DNA of 64,000 nucleotides from an uncultured Clostridia bacterium. Its GTDB lineage: Bacteria; Bacillota; Clostridia; Oscillospirales; Acutalibacteraceae. The notes below the pieces were generated by a model that saw nothing but the letters and a program-made list of their open reading frames with translations, had not been told where the DNA came from and searched no databases. Both the position numbers and the translations under genes were made by a program. Where the stretch lies: assembly GCA_947628665.1 (NCBI GenBank), contig CANRAU010000011.1:1-64000 (forward strand). The letters run 5' to 3'. This document shows, one piece after another, positions 7,614 to 20,412 of the stretch; position 1 is the stretch's first letter; each line of letters begins with the position of its first letter.

Positions 7614-9596
7614 TCAGTCGGTATACATTTGTTGGTATGCAGGTTCTAAAACGCCGTTTTCCAAAAGCTGCGGCAAAACGCGGTCAGAGGCATACAGATA
7701 ATAGGTGAAATCCCAGCCCTCGAAATAAAGCGAACTCTGCGCCACGCACGAATAGCCCGCCGCCTGTAAGGGTGTACTGCGCGTGACGATGAAATCCGTT
7801 TGCTGCGAAAGGACATCCGCATCCTGCGCGCTGTACATTTCCTCCAACGGAATGTTCAGGCGGCAAAAGAAACGATTCTGCGGCACAAGCCCCGTCGTGG
7901 TGTAAAATCCGCCGTCCAAAAAGCCGTAATTGAGCAGCGTCGGATCGTCGATGCTTAAAATGATCTCCCGAAATTTATATTGCGGCATATCCGCCTTTTG
8001 GATCTTCATCAAATACACATTTTGGCTAAATAAAAAGCTAACAAGACACGCGGCACACAGGGAAGCCGCCGCAAACGTCCGCCCGAGCCACGGTTTCTGA
8101 CGCGGCAGAAAACGCTCCGTCGCCTTACACAGCGCCGCCATGCCCCATACGGCGAAAACGGCCAGCACGAGGCTGTAGTACGGCAGAGCCAACTGCCCCG
8201 GGAATACGCAAATGGCCAGCAGAAGCGCGGCAAGCGGCATATGCAGGCGGCGTTCGCCGCGCACGGTCAGAGCGTACCAAACCAGGCCCGCAACGCCCGG
8301 CACGGCGTAAAGGTAATTGCTGCAAACGGCGCTGCGCATACGGAAAAACAGCGTAAGCAAAGTGTCGGTAAACGTCCCCGATTCCGTTTGCAGACCGGCA
8401 TACAAAAACAGATTGTTGTAGAAATAGGCTTCCCAAAGCGCACCGAACGCATGGTGAAGCGCAAAATAGACGAATACGGGTATACTTGCTATACCCACAC
8501 CCGCCAAAACGCCGAGCGCCGCCTTGCAAAGCGCCGCAAAGCCGCCCTTTCTAAGGCTTTGATACAACGGAATAAGCGCCCAGCCGACAAAAAAGCCCAA
8601 TATATTGAATTTGATCCACAGCACGATCCCCGCCGCGATGCCGACGCACATCCAGTGCCGCCAAGGGAGCAATTCCCCGCGCCGGAACGCGCGTTCGCCG
8701 AGGTATACCGTAAGCATGAGCAGCGGCAGGCACAGTTCTTCCGCGCTGTCGCCGTGACAAAAGCTGCGCGAAGTAAAAACAGCGGCAGCAAACAGCGGCA
8801 GCCAAACATATATGCCGCGCGTTGTATAGAGAAATACCGTCTTAGCGGCAAAAAACAAAAATGCCGCCGCCGCGAGAAGCTCCAGCAAATACACGCCGAA
8901 AAAGCTCTCACGCGAAAGAAGATAGCAAAGCCCGTGCAGGAAATACAGGATCGGCCCTTTTTGCTCGTAAATGTCGGCATACAGCACCTTGCCGTTCATC
9001 AAAGCCTTGCCCACCGTGAAAAAGCAGTTGGAATCCACCCAATCGTTGAGCGGATAGAGGAAAGACGACTTGGTGCAGACCGTCAGCACGACAAACGCCG
9101 TGACAAGGCAAAAAGCAGCCGTCCGAATATCTCTGCCGCGTGCAAGGGAAATCCCCTTTTTGCCGACATTTTCCAAAGAAAGGCTTGCCGGAATATGCGC
9201 AAACAGGCCGCTGAGCAGTACCGTCCACACAAGCGTCGTGACAGCGGCAAAGAGCGATAAACAGAGTATTTCTGCGTTCGGGCGATCTGCGAAAAGGGAC
9301 GTCCAGCGTGCATTTTGGGGAAGTGCGAAATACAGATCCAGCCCGCAAAGAAGCCCGCACACCCCTGCCGTGCCGTTTTGAAACAGGGCTTGTCGGCGCG
9401 ACGAAGTGCGCGCACGCAGCAGCTTCGGTATGGCCGCCGCAGCCGCAAGCAGTCCCAAAGCGGGGAATATCCACAGCCATTTCGGCAAGGTCGAAAGTCC
9501 GCCAAGCGTCAGCAAATACAGACAAAACGCCGCAAACACCAAAAAAAGGCTGTTGCTTTTGAGATTCCGCAATACGTTTTTCGGCATGTGCAGCAC
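7614..9596 (-). CDS. Polytopic glycosyltransferase family 39-like membrane protein
   Basis: A 660-residue protein with around a dozen hydrophobic segments and a soluble C-terminal part (about 550-660). The segment NDWVDSNCFFTVGKALMNGK followed by LYADIYEQKGPILYFLHGL has the acidic residues and Q-K-G-P pattern of the first outer loop of ArnT/PMT-type glycosyltransferases, which take sugars from a polyprenyl-phosphate carrier. It may decorate a cell-wall glycopolymer or lipid. GTG at 9596 follows AAGGAG at eight bases; an ATG at 9587 is possible. It is followed after 125 bases by the GH43-like gene on the same strand. Acceptor and donor are unknown. Confidence 0.7.
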   Translation of the reverse strand: MLHMPKNVLRNLKSNSLFLVFAAFCLYLLTLGGLSTLPKWLWIFPALGLLAAAAAIPKLLRARTSSRRQALFQNGTAGVCGLLCGLDLYFALPQNARWTSLFADRPNAEILCLSLFAAVTTLVWTVLLSGLFAHIPASLSLENVGKKGISLARGRDIRTAAFCLVTAFVVLTVCTKSSFLYPLNDWVDSNCFFTVGKALMNGKVLYADIYEQKGPILYFLHGLCYLLSRESFFGVYLLELLAAAAFLFFAAKTVFLYTTRGIYVWLPLFAAAVFTSRSFCHGDSAEELCLPLLMLTVYLGERAFRRGELLPWRHWMCVGIAAGIVLWIKFNILGFFVGWALIPLYQSLRKGGFAALCKAALGVLAGVGIASIPVFVYFALHHAFGALWEAYFYNNLFLYAGLQTESGTFTDTLLTLFFRMRSAVCSNYLYAVPGVAGLVWYALTVRGERRLHMPLAALLLAICVFPGQLALPYYSLVLAVFAVWGMAALCKATERFLPRQKPWLGRTFAAASLCAACLVSFLFSQNVYLMKIQKADMPQYKFREIILSIDDPTLLNYGFLDGGFYTTTGLVPQNRFFCRLNIPLEEMYSAQDADVLSQQTDFIVTRSTPLQAAGYSCVAQSSLYFEGWDFTYYLYASDRVLPQLLENGVLEPAYQQMYTD

Positions 9597-9745
9597 TTCC
9601 CTATCTCCTTACGATTCTGCCGCTATCATACCGCACTTTTCGGCCTCGGTCAAGGCTTTGTCGTCGTTTTGTTCCTGCCGTAGCCACCCCTTTGCGCGAA
9701 AGAGATCGTAGCGTGTCGAACGCCAAAGCAAAGGGGTTGTCCGTT

Positions 9746-10726
9746 TTAATGCAGCGACTGCAAGGCCATTTGCAACAATGTTTTTGCAAGTATGCTGTTT
9801 GCACGGTATTTGATTTGCGTCTTGCGGTAACGGTAAAATCGCTCGGTGTATACGATCAGACCCAAATAGCCGAGCAGTACGGCATAGCGCAGCTTTTCTT
9901 CCTCTGTGGGCAGGATCGGCTGTTCGGCAAGGCGGTTGTAGCCTGCGAGCAGACTGCGCTTGTCCTGCAAAGGCTTCAAAAGCTCCAACGAACAAAAATC
10001 ACCGATCCCGTCGCCCCAAAAGCTGCGTTCGGGATCGATCAGCGTTAGCCCCGCCGCCCTGTTTGACGGGTCATAAAACAAATTGCCCTCCCAAACATCA
10101 AAATGTGTATACACACAAGGCACGGTTTCCAAAAGCGCGCGGTTTTGCTCAATGAGCAGCAAAACCTGTTCGCCCGCCTTACAGCGTTTCCCGATTTTTT
10201 CGCAATCGGCAAGTACGTTTTCGGTCATACTGCGCACGGCAAGATACCAATTCGGGTACAGACCGTTCTGCGCATACCCGTACTGTTCGCCCCTGATCGT
10301 ATGCAGCTTCGCGAGGAGTTCCCCGATTTGTTCGTGCATCGCCGTCCGTTCCGCGCCCGAAAGCCGACACGCAGTCAGCGGCTGTCCTTGGAGCTTTTCC
10401 ATGATAAAAAACGCCGATGGGAGCAGTGAACACGAAAAATCGCTGTAGAAGATCTGTGGTACACGCACGTCGGTTTTCGCACGGATCTGCTGATAAAAGA
10501 AAACCTCCTGCCGCATTAGATCGGTCTCATAGGTAAGCGTATGCGCGCTGTCTTTTTGCGGCGCGACCTTTAACACATACTGCGCGGCGTCCGCCGTTAC
10601 ACAATAGGCACTGTTGAATTCCCCTGCCGTCAGCGGCGCAATATCGGATACCGTATGAAAGCCCGCCGCCGAGAAAGCCTTGCGCACATCGGCAGGACTG
10701 ATGTATAGCTTGGTCTTGCTTTTCAT
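9746..10726 (-). CDS. Phosphotransferase of the APH/CotS-like kinase fold
   Basis: A 326-residue protein with the aminoglycoside/choline-kinase fold. An N-lobe with a lysine (YVLKVAPQ) and a hinge (FIMEKLQGQPL) is followed by the catalytic loop YTHFDVWEGN and the metal motif LIDPERSFWGDGIGDF. These are the Brenner-type kinase signatures, so it should phosphorylate a small molecule from ATP, but the substrate is not readable. CotS-like spore proteins share this fold and the next gene upstream is the sporulation gene yunB, so a sporulation role is possible but unproven. ATG at 10726 follows GAGAGGT; the longer frame to 10834 is rejected. Confidence 0.75.
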   Translation of the reverse strand: MKSKTKLYISPADVRKAFSAAGFHTVSDIAPLTAGEFNSAYCVTADAAQYVLKVAPQKDSAHTLTYETDLMRQEVFFYQQIRAKTDVRVPQIFYSDFSCSLLPSAFFIMEKLQGQPLTACRLSGAERTAMHEQIGELLAKLHTIRGEQYGYAQNGLYPNWYLAVRSMTENVLADCEKIGKRCKAGEQVLLLIEQNRALLETVPCVYTHFDVWEGNLFYDPSNRAAGLTLIDPERSFWGDGIGDFCSLELLKPLQDKRSLLAGYNRLAEQPILPTEEEKLRYAVLLGYLGLIVYTERFYRYRKTQIKYRANSILAKTLLQMALQSLH

Positions 10727-10852
10727 GGAAACGACCTCTCCCCTTGTGATTTCAGCCGCATTATACGGCAAAATGCCTTGAAAAGATACCAAAATGCCGA
10801 ACAAAATAATAAAATTTCGATATGTTTCCGGCAAAACTGCACGACGCGCCGT

Positions 10853-11533
10853 TTATTCCCCTGCCTGTGCGCCGTAGTCGTTGATAATGCCCGCCGCGTC
10901 GCTTCCGGGGCTTTCGATCACCTCGGTGAACGCATCGGGAGTCGCGCCTACGATCACGGTCTCCGCGACCAGGGCGGAGGTCTCCACGGTAAAGGTATCC
11001 GAAGCGCCCGCCATAACAAGACGGCCTGTGATCGTCATATGTAACAGCACGCGGTGAATGACCTGATTCAATCCCGCCTCTTTAAATTCATATTGAAAAT
11101 CCACCGCGCAGGTCGAGGTCAGCTGCATGGTAAACGGGATTTTCGGCCCGCGACCCGCCGTATACTCGCTGCCCAGAAACGTACCGATGGGGATGGACGT
11201 GTGGTACTCCGCATTTTCGGACACAAGCTCGGAAACCCCCATGGATATTTTGCTTTTGAGTATGTTGATATTCAGCGCGTCCACCTGCAGGCTGGTCACG
11301 CGGCCTTCGCTGTCGGTGGAGAGCCGCACAACGTCCGCATAGGATACGTTCCCGTCGCGAAGCACACTGACAACGGCCTCGTCGGCAGCCGTCAGCAAAA
11401 TGCGCTCCGCCGCCGCTTGGGAGTTTTGCAGAATGACAGGGCGCATTTTGAGGATCACGCTCAACGACAGAATACAGAAAATCAACAGAATGCTGACCAA
11501 TATAAGCAGCTTCCGTTTTTTCTTGCGGCGCAT
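10853..11533 (-). CDS. yunB: Sporulation protein YunB
   Basis: A 226-residue protein with a very basic start (MRRKKKRK), one transmembrane segment (about 9-29) and an extracytoplasmic domain with the YunB patterns PVILQNSQAAAERI, ISMGVSELV, SIPIGTFLGSEYTAGRGPKI and FKEAGLNQVIHRV. In Bacillus yunB is a mother-cell sporulation gene needed for normal spore formation; its molecular activity is not established. AGAGGTG precedes the ATG. It is the clearest evidence in the window that the host makes endospores. The next gene downstream on the strand is the APH-like kinase. Confidence 0.88.
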   Translation of the reverse strand: MRRKKKRKLLILVSILLIFCILSLSVILKMRPVILQNSQAAAERILLTAADEAVVSVLRDGNVSYADVVRLSTDSEGRVTSLQVDALNINILKSKISMGVSELVSENAEYHTSIPIGTFLGSEYTAGRGPKIPFTMQLTSTCAVDFQYEFKEAGLNQVIHRVLLHMTITGRLVMAGASDTFTVETSALVAETVIVGATPDAFTEVIESPGSDAAGIINDYGAQAGE

Positions 11534-11598
11534 ACCGTTTCACCTCTTTTCAATGTACGCGGGAAACGGCACGGCGGTGCGGGATTTTTCGATAAAAA

Positions 11599-11628
11599 TA
11601 CCGCTCGGAAGAAATCTCCCGAGCGGTA
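11599..11628 (-). terminator. Terminator of ilvC
   Basis: A perfect 10-bp stem (TACCGCTCGG with CCGAGCGGTA, 11599-11608 and 11619-11628) lies just after the ilvC stop and is followed on the minus strand by TTTTTATC. It closes the ilvB-ilvC unit. Confidence 0.85.
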
Positions 11629-11651
11629 AAAGGGAATCAAAAGCGAAAAGG

Positions 11652-12653
<1,002 letters not shown>

Positions 12654-12700
12654 CTACTCCTTAAAATGAATTTGCATAATTTGAATAGGCAATAACCCGA

Positions 12701-14401
12701 TTATTTGCCGTCGCAGCGGTGTACGCAATTCTCGCAGGCATCCGCCACGATGATGTCGTCCACCGTTTTGCCCGCCGGGATCAGCGGCAGCACGCGTGCA
12801 TCCTTTTCAATGGTGCAATGAATCCAAACCGGCCCTTTCTGCGCCTGCGCCTGCTTGTAGGCGGCTTTGAATTCTTCCAAAGTCTCAACATGATAGCCCT
12901 TGCCGCCGAAGCCCTCGATCACCTTGACGAAATCGGTTTTGCGCTCGGGATCGGTTTGGGAATAGCGTTTGCCATAGAAGCAGGTCTGCCATTGCCGCAC
13001 CATGCCCAGCACCCGATTGTCAAAAATCACAGTGATGATAGGAAGCCCATAGCTGACGGCCGTACACGCCTCGTTAAGATTCATATGGAACGAGCCGTCG
13101 CCCGTAATATGGACGACGCGCGCCTGCGGACAGCCGAACTGCGCGCCGATGGCCGCGCCGTAGCCATAGCCCATTGTGCCAAGGCCGCCGCTGGTCAGGA
13201 AATTGCGCGCACGGGTATGCTCCAAATACTGCGCCGCCCACATCTGATGCTGACCGACGTCGGTCACATACACGGTTTCCTTGTCGGTTTCCGCACAAAT
13301 GGCGCGAACCAGCTCGTGCGGGGTAAGATGTTCTTTGGAATCCTTCGGGACATAGTCGTCTTTTTTATAGTCCTCGAGCGTGCGCACCCATGCGCTGTGG
13401 CTTTTCTCCTTAACCAGGGGCAAAAGCGCGGTAAGGACGGTTTTGACGTCACCCTCGATATACTCGTCCACCAGGACGTTTTTGCAGATCTCGCTCATAT
13501 CGATGTCGATCTGCACGACCTTGGCCCTCGATGCAAAATGGTCGGTATTCAGCGCCACACGATCCGAGAATCGCGTGCCGACCGCCAAAAGCAAATCCGC
13601 CTCGTCTATGGCTTTATTCGTCACATAACTGCCATGCATGCCGACAAGCCCGTAATTGAGCGGTTCGCTGTAGCCCAGCACCCCCGCCGCCATTAAGGTG
13701 TGGCAGGTCGGAATTCCCGTTTTCTGCACAAATGCACGGACAATATCGGAAGCCTCTGCGGAAACCACGCCGCCGCCGATCTCCAAAACGGGGCGTTTGG
13801 CGCTGTTGATGAGCTTTGCGACCGTTTTGAGCTTTTCCGCATCCAAAACGGTGGTATCGCGAATTGGATCGGGAACTTGCGGCGTGAACTCCGTCACGGC
13901 CGCCGTAACATCCTTCGGAATATCCACAAGCACAGGGCCTTTTCTGCCCGAATTGGCGATTTTAAAAGCCTCGCGAAGAATGGGCGCAAGCTCGGAAATA
14001 TTCTGCACCATGAAATTGTGCTTGGTGATGGGCATGGTGATGCCGGTTATGTAGACCTCCTGAAACGCGTCACGGCCGATGAGCGATGTGCCGACATTGC
14101 CCGTGATGGCGACCATAGGCACGGAATCCATGTATGCCGTGGCAATCCCCGTGACCAAATTCGTCGCGCCCGGGCCGCTCGTGGCAAGCACCACGCCGGT
14201 TTTCCCCGTTGCGCGGGCGTATCCGTCCGCCGCGTGGGACGCACCCTGCTCGTGGGCGGTCAAAATATGACGGATTTTGTCGCTGTATTCGTAAAGCGCG
14301 TCATATATATTCAGAACAGCGCCGCCCGGGTAGCCGAAAATTGTGTCTACCCCGTGTTCAATCAGCACCTCGGCAATGATTTGGGAACCGTTCAGTTTCA
14401 T
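12701..14401 (-). CDS. ilvB: Acetolactate synthase, large (catalytic) subunit
   Basis: A 566-residue thiamine-diphosphate enzyme of full length that condenses pyruvate with pyruvate or 2-oxobutyrate, the first common step of branched-chain amino acid synthesis. It shows the N-terminal Pyr domain with the activating glutamate in TAHEQGASHAADGYAR, a FAD-binding middle domain, and the C-terminal PP domain with the GDGSFHMN metal motif. The C-terminus ends in a cysteine pair (ENCVHRC). AGGAGAG precedes the ATG. No ilvN small regulatory subunit lies beside it, so the regulatory subunit is elsewhere, absent, or this is a stand-alone form. Confidence 0.95.
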   Translation of the reverse strand: MKLNGSQIIAEVLIEHGVDTIFGYPGGAVLNIYDALYEYSDKIRHILTAHEQGASHAADGYARATGKTGVVLATSGPGATNLVTGIATAYMDSVPMVAITGNVGTSLIGRDAFQEVYITGITMPITKHNFMVQNISELAPILREAFKIANSGRKGPVLVDIPKDVTAAVTEFTPQVPDPIRDTTVLDAEKLKTVAKLINSAKRPVLEIGGGVVSAEASDIVRAFVQKTGIPTCHTLMAAGVLGYSEPLNYGLVGMHGSYVTNKAIDEADLLLAVGTRFSDRVALNTDHFASRAKVVQIDIDMSEICKNVLVDEYIEGDVKTVLTALLPLVKEKSHSAWVRTLEDYKKDDYVPKDSKEHLTPHELVRAICAETDKETVYVTDVGQHQMWAAQYLEHTRARNFLTSGGLGTMGYGYGAAIGAQFGCPQARVVHITGDGSFHMNLNEACTAVSYGLPIITVIFDNRVLGMVRQWQTCFYGKRYSQTDPERKTDFVKVIEGFGGKGYHVETLEEFKAAYKQAQAQKGPVWIHCTIEKDARVLPLIPAGKTVDDIIVADACENCVHRCDGK

Positions 14402-14440
14402 CGTTCTCTCCTGCGTCTCAAAAAAATGATATTGGAAATT

Positions 14441-14469
14441 ATTCTAACCCCATTTTTTACAAAAGTCAA
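14441..14469 (-). promoter_or_regulatory. Promoter of ilvB-ilvC
   Basis: A minus-strand TTGACT -35 box (14464-14469) and TAGAAT -10 box (14441-14446) are spaced by 17 bases. The predicted leader is only about 35 bases, too short for a T-box or peptide attenuator, so control is expected at initiation if at all. Confidence 0.7.
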
Positions 14470-14530
14470 CACTTTAAGCTACAGGAATCCATGGATAAAT
14501 TGACAAATTTCCATAAGCCTGATCAAAACG

Positions 14531-14563
14531 AAAAGACACCGCGGATTTTCCGCCGTGTCTTTT
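14531..14563 (-). terminator. Terminator of the rnjA-ftsH operon
   Basis: Two 15-base arms (14531-14545 and 14549-14563) pair with one mismatch around a 3-base loop, starting 18 bases after the ftsH stop. The outer pairs are AAAA/TTTT, giving the U-rich tail on the minus strand. Confidence 0.85.
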
Positions 14564-14580
14564 GGGTTTATAAAGTGAAA

Positions 14581-16598
<2,018 letters not shown>

Positions 16599-16602
<4 letters not shown>

Positions 16603-17201
16603 CGGGCTGTTGCCTCCTTTTTCTGTTCCGATTCTTCCCCGCCGTAAACGCACGGCTTTAAAATGCCGATATAGGGCAGGTTTCTGTATTTTTCATCATA
16701 ATCGAGGCCGTAGCCGACCACAAATGCATCGGGAATGACCGCGCCGACGTAATCCGCCTGCAGATCCACCGTGCGGCGGGCGGGCTTGTCAAGCAACGTG
16801 CAGATCCGAATGCTCGCGGGTTTTCGCGCAAGCAGTACGGATTTCAGATAGCTCAAGGTCTTGCCGCTGTCCAATATATCCTCCACGATCAAAAGATCCG
16901 CGCCCTCTATGACGTTGGTGTCCAAATCCTTGACGATCTTGACCACACCCGATGAGGTCGTCCCCGCCCCGTAGCTGGAAACGGACATGAAATCAATGTA
17001 ACACGGCAAATCGATCACGCGCATCAAATCGCCCATAAACACGACAGAGCCTTTTAAAACGCTGACCAAAATCAGGGGATGCGCGCTGTCGCGGTAATCC
17101 TCGGTAATCTGCCGCCCGATGCGGGCGACGATGCTTTTCAGCTGCGTTTCGGACAGCAAAACACGTTCGACGTCTGCGGACATATCCGATGTTCTACTCA
17201 T
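16599..17201 (-). CDS. hpt: Hypoxanthine phosphoribosyltransferase
   Basis: A 200-residue purine-salvage enzyme that transfers ribose-5-phosphate from PRPP to hypoxanthine or guanine. The PRPP-binding signature [11 protein letters not shown] and the flexible-loop region [16 protein letters not shown] are intact, as is the base-binding stretch [19 protein letters not shown]. The ATG at 17201 overlaps the end of tilS by eight bases, with GGGGGC eight bases upstream; the ATG at 17216 has no such site. The tilS-hpt-ftsH order is widely conserved in Firmicutes. Confidence 0.95.
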
Positions 17202-18552
17202 TAGTATTGCCCCCATTGTGCCACGTTAGCAGCAGAAATTCCTTCGTCTCCCCGTCCGGCAGCATTTGCGCGCAAGCGCCGAAGCCGCCGACCCAGGCGA
17301 CCGTGCCGCCGATGCTCAAAACGGGATACCCATTCCGTTCTTCGGGCGGGATACGCTTTTCGTTGAACCATTTTTTGAGCGTTTTGGTAACCCGACGTTT
17401 TCGGTCGGTAAAGCTGTCGCCGGGTTTTCTGCTGCGCAGCACCAAATCGCCTTTTATTTTAGCACAATCCACCGCATTCGCCAATAGGTCTTTATGAAGA
17501 ATTTGTAAATCTTTTTGTTCGCATTTTTGAATCTGCACCGTGCCGACAGGCGTTTGCAGCACGGCGGGAAACGACGTTTCAAAAATCGGCAGCTCCCAAG
17601 CGTCGAACGACAGAGCTGCGGGAAATTCTATATATCCCCCGCGCACGCGCACATGCACGTTTCCGGGCAGATACGCGCTGCCGCCCGTTTCCATGAGCGC
17701 GGCTATGCGCTCGATGTGTTTTGCGGCAATATCCTTTGCGCCGTGCTTTTGCAGTTCGTCCTGCAAGAGCTGAAACGCAACGGGACGGGACAGCTTCCGC
17801 AGTTCCTTTACCGCAATGCCCCGATCCGTCACAGCGGATTTTGCCGCCGAATCGGCACAGGCATTTATAAACGCTGCGTCCTCGCGCAAATGCGCGGTCA
17901 TGCGGGAAACGGCTTCGAGCACAGCGGGATTGAGCGCTTTTAGGATCGGCATGACCTCGCTTCGCACCCGATTGCGGCTATAATCCGTACAAAAATTGGT
18001 GCTGTCCGTCACGAACTGCAACGCGTTCTCCCTGCAATAGGCTTCGATTTGTGTGCGCGTGCAAAACAGCAGCGGACGGATGATCCTGCCGCGCACGGGC
18101 GGAATGCCGCACAGGCCGCGAAGCCCCGCGCCGCGCGTCAAGTGCAGAAGCACCGTTTCGGCGTTGTCGTCGGCATTGTGCGCCGTGGCGATTTTGGCGT
18201 TCTTACCGGCAGCATGCAAAAGGGCTTCGTAGCGAAGCCGTCGGGCGCACTCTTCAGTCCCCTCTCCCGTGGCTTCACACACGTTCGGAACGTCGCAGCG
18301 CACGACCGTCAGTTTCACATTCCATTTTTCGCAAAGGCTCGCACAAAACCGTTCGTCGCGCGCCGCTTCCTCGCCGCGAATGCCGTGGTTGACGTGAACC
18401 GCCTCCACGGTAAGCTGTAATGCATCCCGCAGAGACAACAGCAAATGCAGAAGGCAAACGGAATCCGCGCCGCCCGAAAGCCCGACAACGACGCGCTCAC
18501 CGGGAGAGAGCATCGCGTAAGTCCGCACGGTGCGAAGTACGGCGTCACGCAT
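17194..18552 (-). CDS. tilS: tRNA(Ile)-lysidine synthase
   Basis: A 452-residue ATP-dependent enzyme that attaches lysine to C34 of tRNA-Ile so that it reads AUA codons. The PP-loop SGGADS (about residues 27-32) is near the N-terminus, followed by [12 protein letters not shown] and [11 protein letters not shown] of the N-type pyrophosphatase domain; the C-terminal domain ends in the family-typical [20 protein letters not shown]. The ATG at 18552 overlaps the dnaB stop, so the pair is coupled. An upstream extension to 18666 lies inside dnaB and is not used. Confidence 0.94.
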   Translation of the reverse strand: MRDAVLRTVRTYAMLSPGERVVVGLSGGADSVCLLHLLLSLRDALQLTVEAVHVNHGIRGEEAARDERFCASLCEKWNVKLTVVRCDVPNVCEATGEGTEECARRLRYEALLHAAGKNAKIATAHNADDNAETVLLHLTRGAGLRGLCGIPPVRGRIIRPLLFCTRTQIEAYCRENALQFVTDSTNFCTDYSRNRVRSEVMPILKALNPAVLEAVSRMTAHLREDAAFINACADSAAKSAVTDRGIAVKELRKLSRPVAFQLLQDELQKHGAKDIAAKHIERIAALMETGGSAYLPGNVHVRVRGGYIEFPAALSFDAWELPIFETSFPAVLQTPVGTVQIQKCEQKDLQILHKDLLANAVDCAKIKGDLVLRSRKPGDSFTDRKRRVTKTLKKWFNEKRIPPEERNGYPVLSIGGTVAWVGGFGACAQMLPDGETKEFLLLTWHNGGNTNE

Positions 18553-19909
18553 CACGATGCAGCTCCGGCGTGGAAAACAGCGTATAAGCGCCGTTCCAAT
18601 GCAGATCGATGTCGCCCGTGCCGCCGTGACGGTTTTTTGCCACGATGACCTGCGCTTTGTTTTCATCGGTCACGACCGTTTCATTCTTTTCCTCATCATA
18701 ATAGGATTCGCGGTACAGCATCAAAACGATGTCGGCGTCCTGCTCGATCGAGCCGGATTCGCGCAGATCGGACAGCTGCGGGCGGTGGGATTTGCCGCGT
18801 CCCTCGGTCGAACGGGAAAGCTGCGAACAGGTGATGACGGGAATTTGCAAATCCTTTGCCATCAGCTTTAAGCTGCGGGTGATCTCGGAGACCTCCTGCA
18901 CACGGCTGTCCGTGCGGCGCGTCCCCGTCATAAGCTGCAAATAGTCGATGATGACGCAGTCCACGTCCCGCATTTTGCGGATGCGTGCTTTCATTTCGGG
19001 TACGGTGATATTGGCGGTGTCGTCCAAATACAACTCCGCATGATTGAGCGCGACGGTCGCCGCCGCAATACGCTGCCAGTCGTCGTCGCTCAATTCCCCC
19101 GTGCGCAGTTTCTGGCTCTCCACGCGCGCTTCCGTAGACAGAATGCGCTGCGCCAGCTGCTCGCGGCTCATTTCCAAGGAAAAAAAGACGACCTTTTTCT
19201 TCGACTGCACCGACACATTGCGCGCGATATTCAGCGCAAAGCTGGTTTTGCCCATGGCGGGGCGCGCGCCGATGAGGATCAGATCGGATTTGTTCAATCC
19301 CGTCATATATTTATCGAGCAGCGAAAATCCCGTGGGGATGCCCCGATACTCGGCGGCTCTTTCGGGGTCGGACAGCTTTTGCAGGTTGTCGTAGACCTCG
19401 TCCATGAGAATTTGCGACAGACGCGTCGGCGCATTTTCACGCGTACCCTGACGGATGTTGTAAATTTTCTGCTCCGCCGCGTCCATGATGGTTTCGGCGG
19501 GCAGTTCCTCGTCCGCCGCGTTTCGCAGCATTTCGGCCGCGGCCTCCATCAGGGTGCGAAGCTCATATTTCTCTTTGATGAGTCTTGCGTAGGATTCGAC
19601 GTTGGCGACGCTCGGCACGGACTGGGCAAGCTGCGCCAGATAGTTTCTGCTGCCCGCTTCGTCGTATTCGCCGCTCTTTTTGAGTTCCTCGGCGACAAGC
19701 AGCGGATCGACCTTTTGGTTGAGCATACGCAAGTTGGCGATAATGCCGTAAATCGTTCGGTGCTGCGGTATGTAAAAGCATTCCGAAGAGCGGATCACAT
19801 TCGCCACGCGCTCATAACAATTCGGGTCAATCAGAATTGCGCCCAGCACCGCCTGCTCGGCTTCCGTGCTGTAAGGTTCGTTGATTTTATCAAAAAACAG
19901 ATTATCCAT
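18545..19909 (-). CDS. dnaB: Replicative DNA helicase DnaB/DnaC
   Basis: A 454-residue hexameric helicase that unwinds DNA ahead of the replisome. An N-terminal primase-interacting domain (EAEQAVLGAILIDP) is followed by a RecA-like motor with Walker A GARPAMGKTSFALN, Walker B VDCVIIDYLQLM and the arginine-finger region with KNRHGGTG. Length and motifs are canonical and no intein is present. It follows rplI by about 20 bases in the same order as in Bacillus (gdpP-rplI-dnaC). Confidence 0.97.
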   Translation of the reverse strand: MDNLFFDKINEPYSTEAEQAVLGAILIDPNCYERVANVIRSSECFYIPQHRTIYGIIANLRMLNQKVDPLLVAEELKKSGEYDEAGSRNYLAQLAQSVPSVANVESYARLIKEKYELRTLMEAAAEMLRNAADEELPAETIMDAAEQKIYNIRQGTRENAPTRLSQILMDEVYDNLQKLSDPERAAEYRGIPTGFSLLDKYMTGLNKSDLILIGARPAMGKTSFALNIARNVSVQSKKKVVFFSLEMSREQLAQRILSTEARVESQKLRTGELSDDDWQRIAAATVALNHAELYLDDTANITVPEMKARIRKMRDVDCVIIDYLQLMTGTRRTDSRVQEVSEITRSLKLMAKDLQIPVITCSQLSRSTEGRGKSHRPQLSDLRESGSIEQDADIVLMLYRESYYDEEKNETVVTDENKAQVIVAKNRHGGTGDIDLHWNGAYTLFSTPELHRDA

Positions 19910-19930
19910 GCGGTTTCATCCTTGCTTTTA

Positions 19931-20371
19931 TCATTCGCTGACTTCTACCGAAAGCGTGGCGGTAATGCCGGAATACAGCTTGACCTCGACCGAATACGTA
20001 CCGAAGTTCTTGATGTCCGCCGCCGACAGCTTGCGCTTATCGACCGATACGGACAGCTGTTCGGTGATCGCCGCAGCGATGTCTTTCGTCGTCACCGAGC
20101 CGAACAGACGGCCGTTCTGCCCCGCCTTTGCGTGCAGTTTGACGGTTTTGCCCTGAAGCTTTTGTTGCGCTTCTTTCGCGGCAGCGACCTCCATGTCGAT
20201 TTTATGCTGTTTGGATGCTTCGCTGTTTTTAAATTCGGTCAGCGTTTGCGCGTTGGCCTCTACGGCAAGTCCTTTCGGGAACAGATAGTTGCGCGCGTAA
20301 CCGTCCGACGCTTTGACCTTTTCGCCCGCCTTGCCGAGTCCTTTTACGTCTTTTTTTAAAATGACCTCCAT
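19931..20371 (-). CDS. rplI: 50S ribosomal protein L9
   Basis: A 146-residue L9 with the N-terminal rRNA-binding domain (EVILKKDVKGLGKAGEKVK, then DGYARNYLFPKGLA), a long connecting helix rich in K/E/A, and the C-terminal domain with GRLFGSVTTKDIAAAI. It lies between gdpP and dnaB. GGAGGT precedes the ATG. Length and motifs are typical. Confidence 0.97.
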   Translation of the reverse strand: MEVILKKDVKGLGKAGEKVKASDGYARNYLFPKGLAVEANAQTLTEFKNSEASKQHKIDMEVAAAKEAQQKLQGKTVKLHAKAGQNGRLFGSVTTKDIAAAITEQLSVSVDKRKLSAADIKNFGTYSVEVKLYSGITATLSVEVSE

Positions 20372-20412
20372 CGTGTGTACCTCCGTTTCACGTCGTTCTT
20401 ATGGTATATTTT

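Noticed and set aside
9684-9740. Inverted repeat ACCCCTTTGC with a loop of more than 30 bases after the kinase gene
   Set aside because: No U-run and a long loop; a terminator or structured RNA is possible but cannot be supported.
14402-14500. Possible T-box or attenuator upstream of ilvB
   Set aside because: The leader after the promoter is only about 35 bases and has no T-box sequence or terminator hairpin.
19040-20359. 439-residue plus-strand frame
   Set aside because: Antisense to dnaB and rplI; composition typical of a shadow frame.
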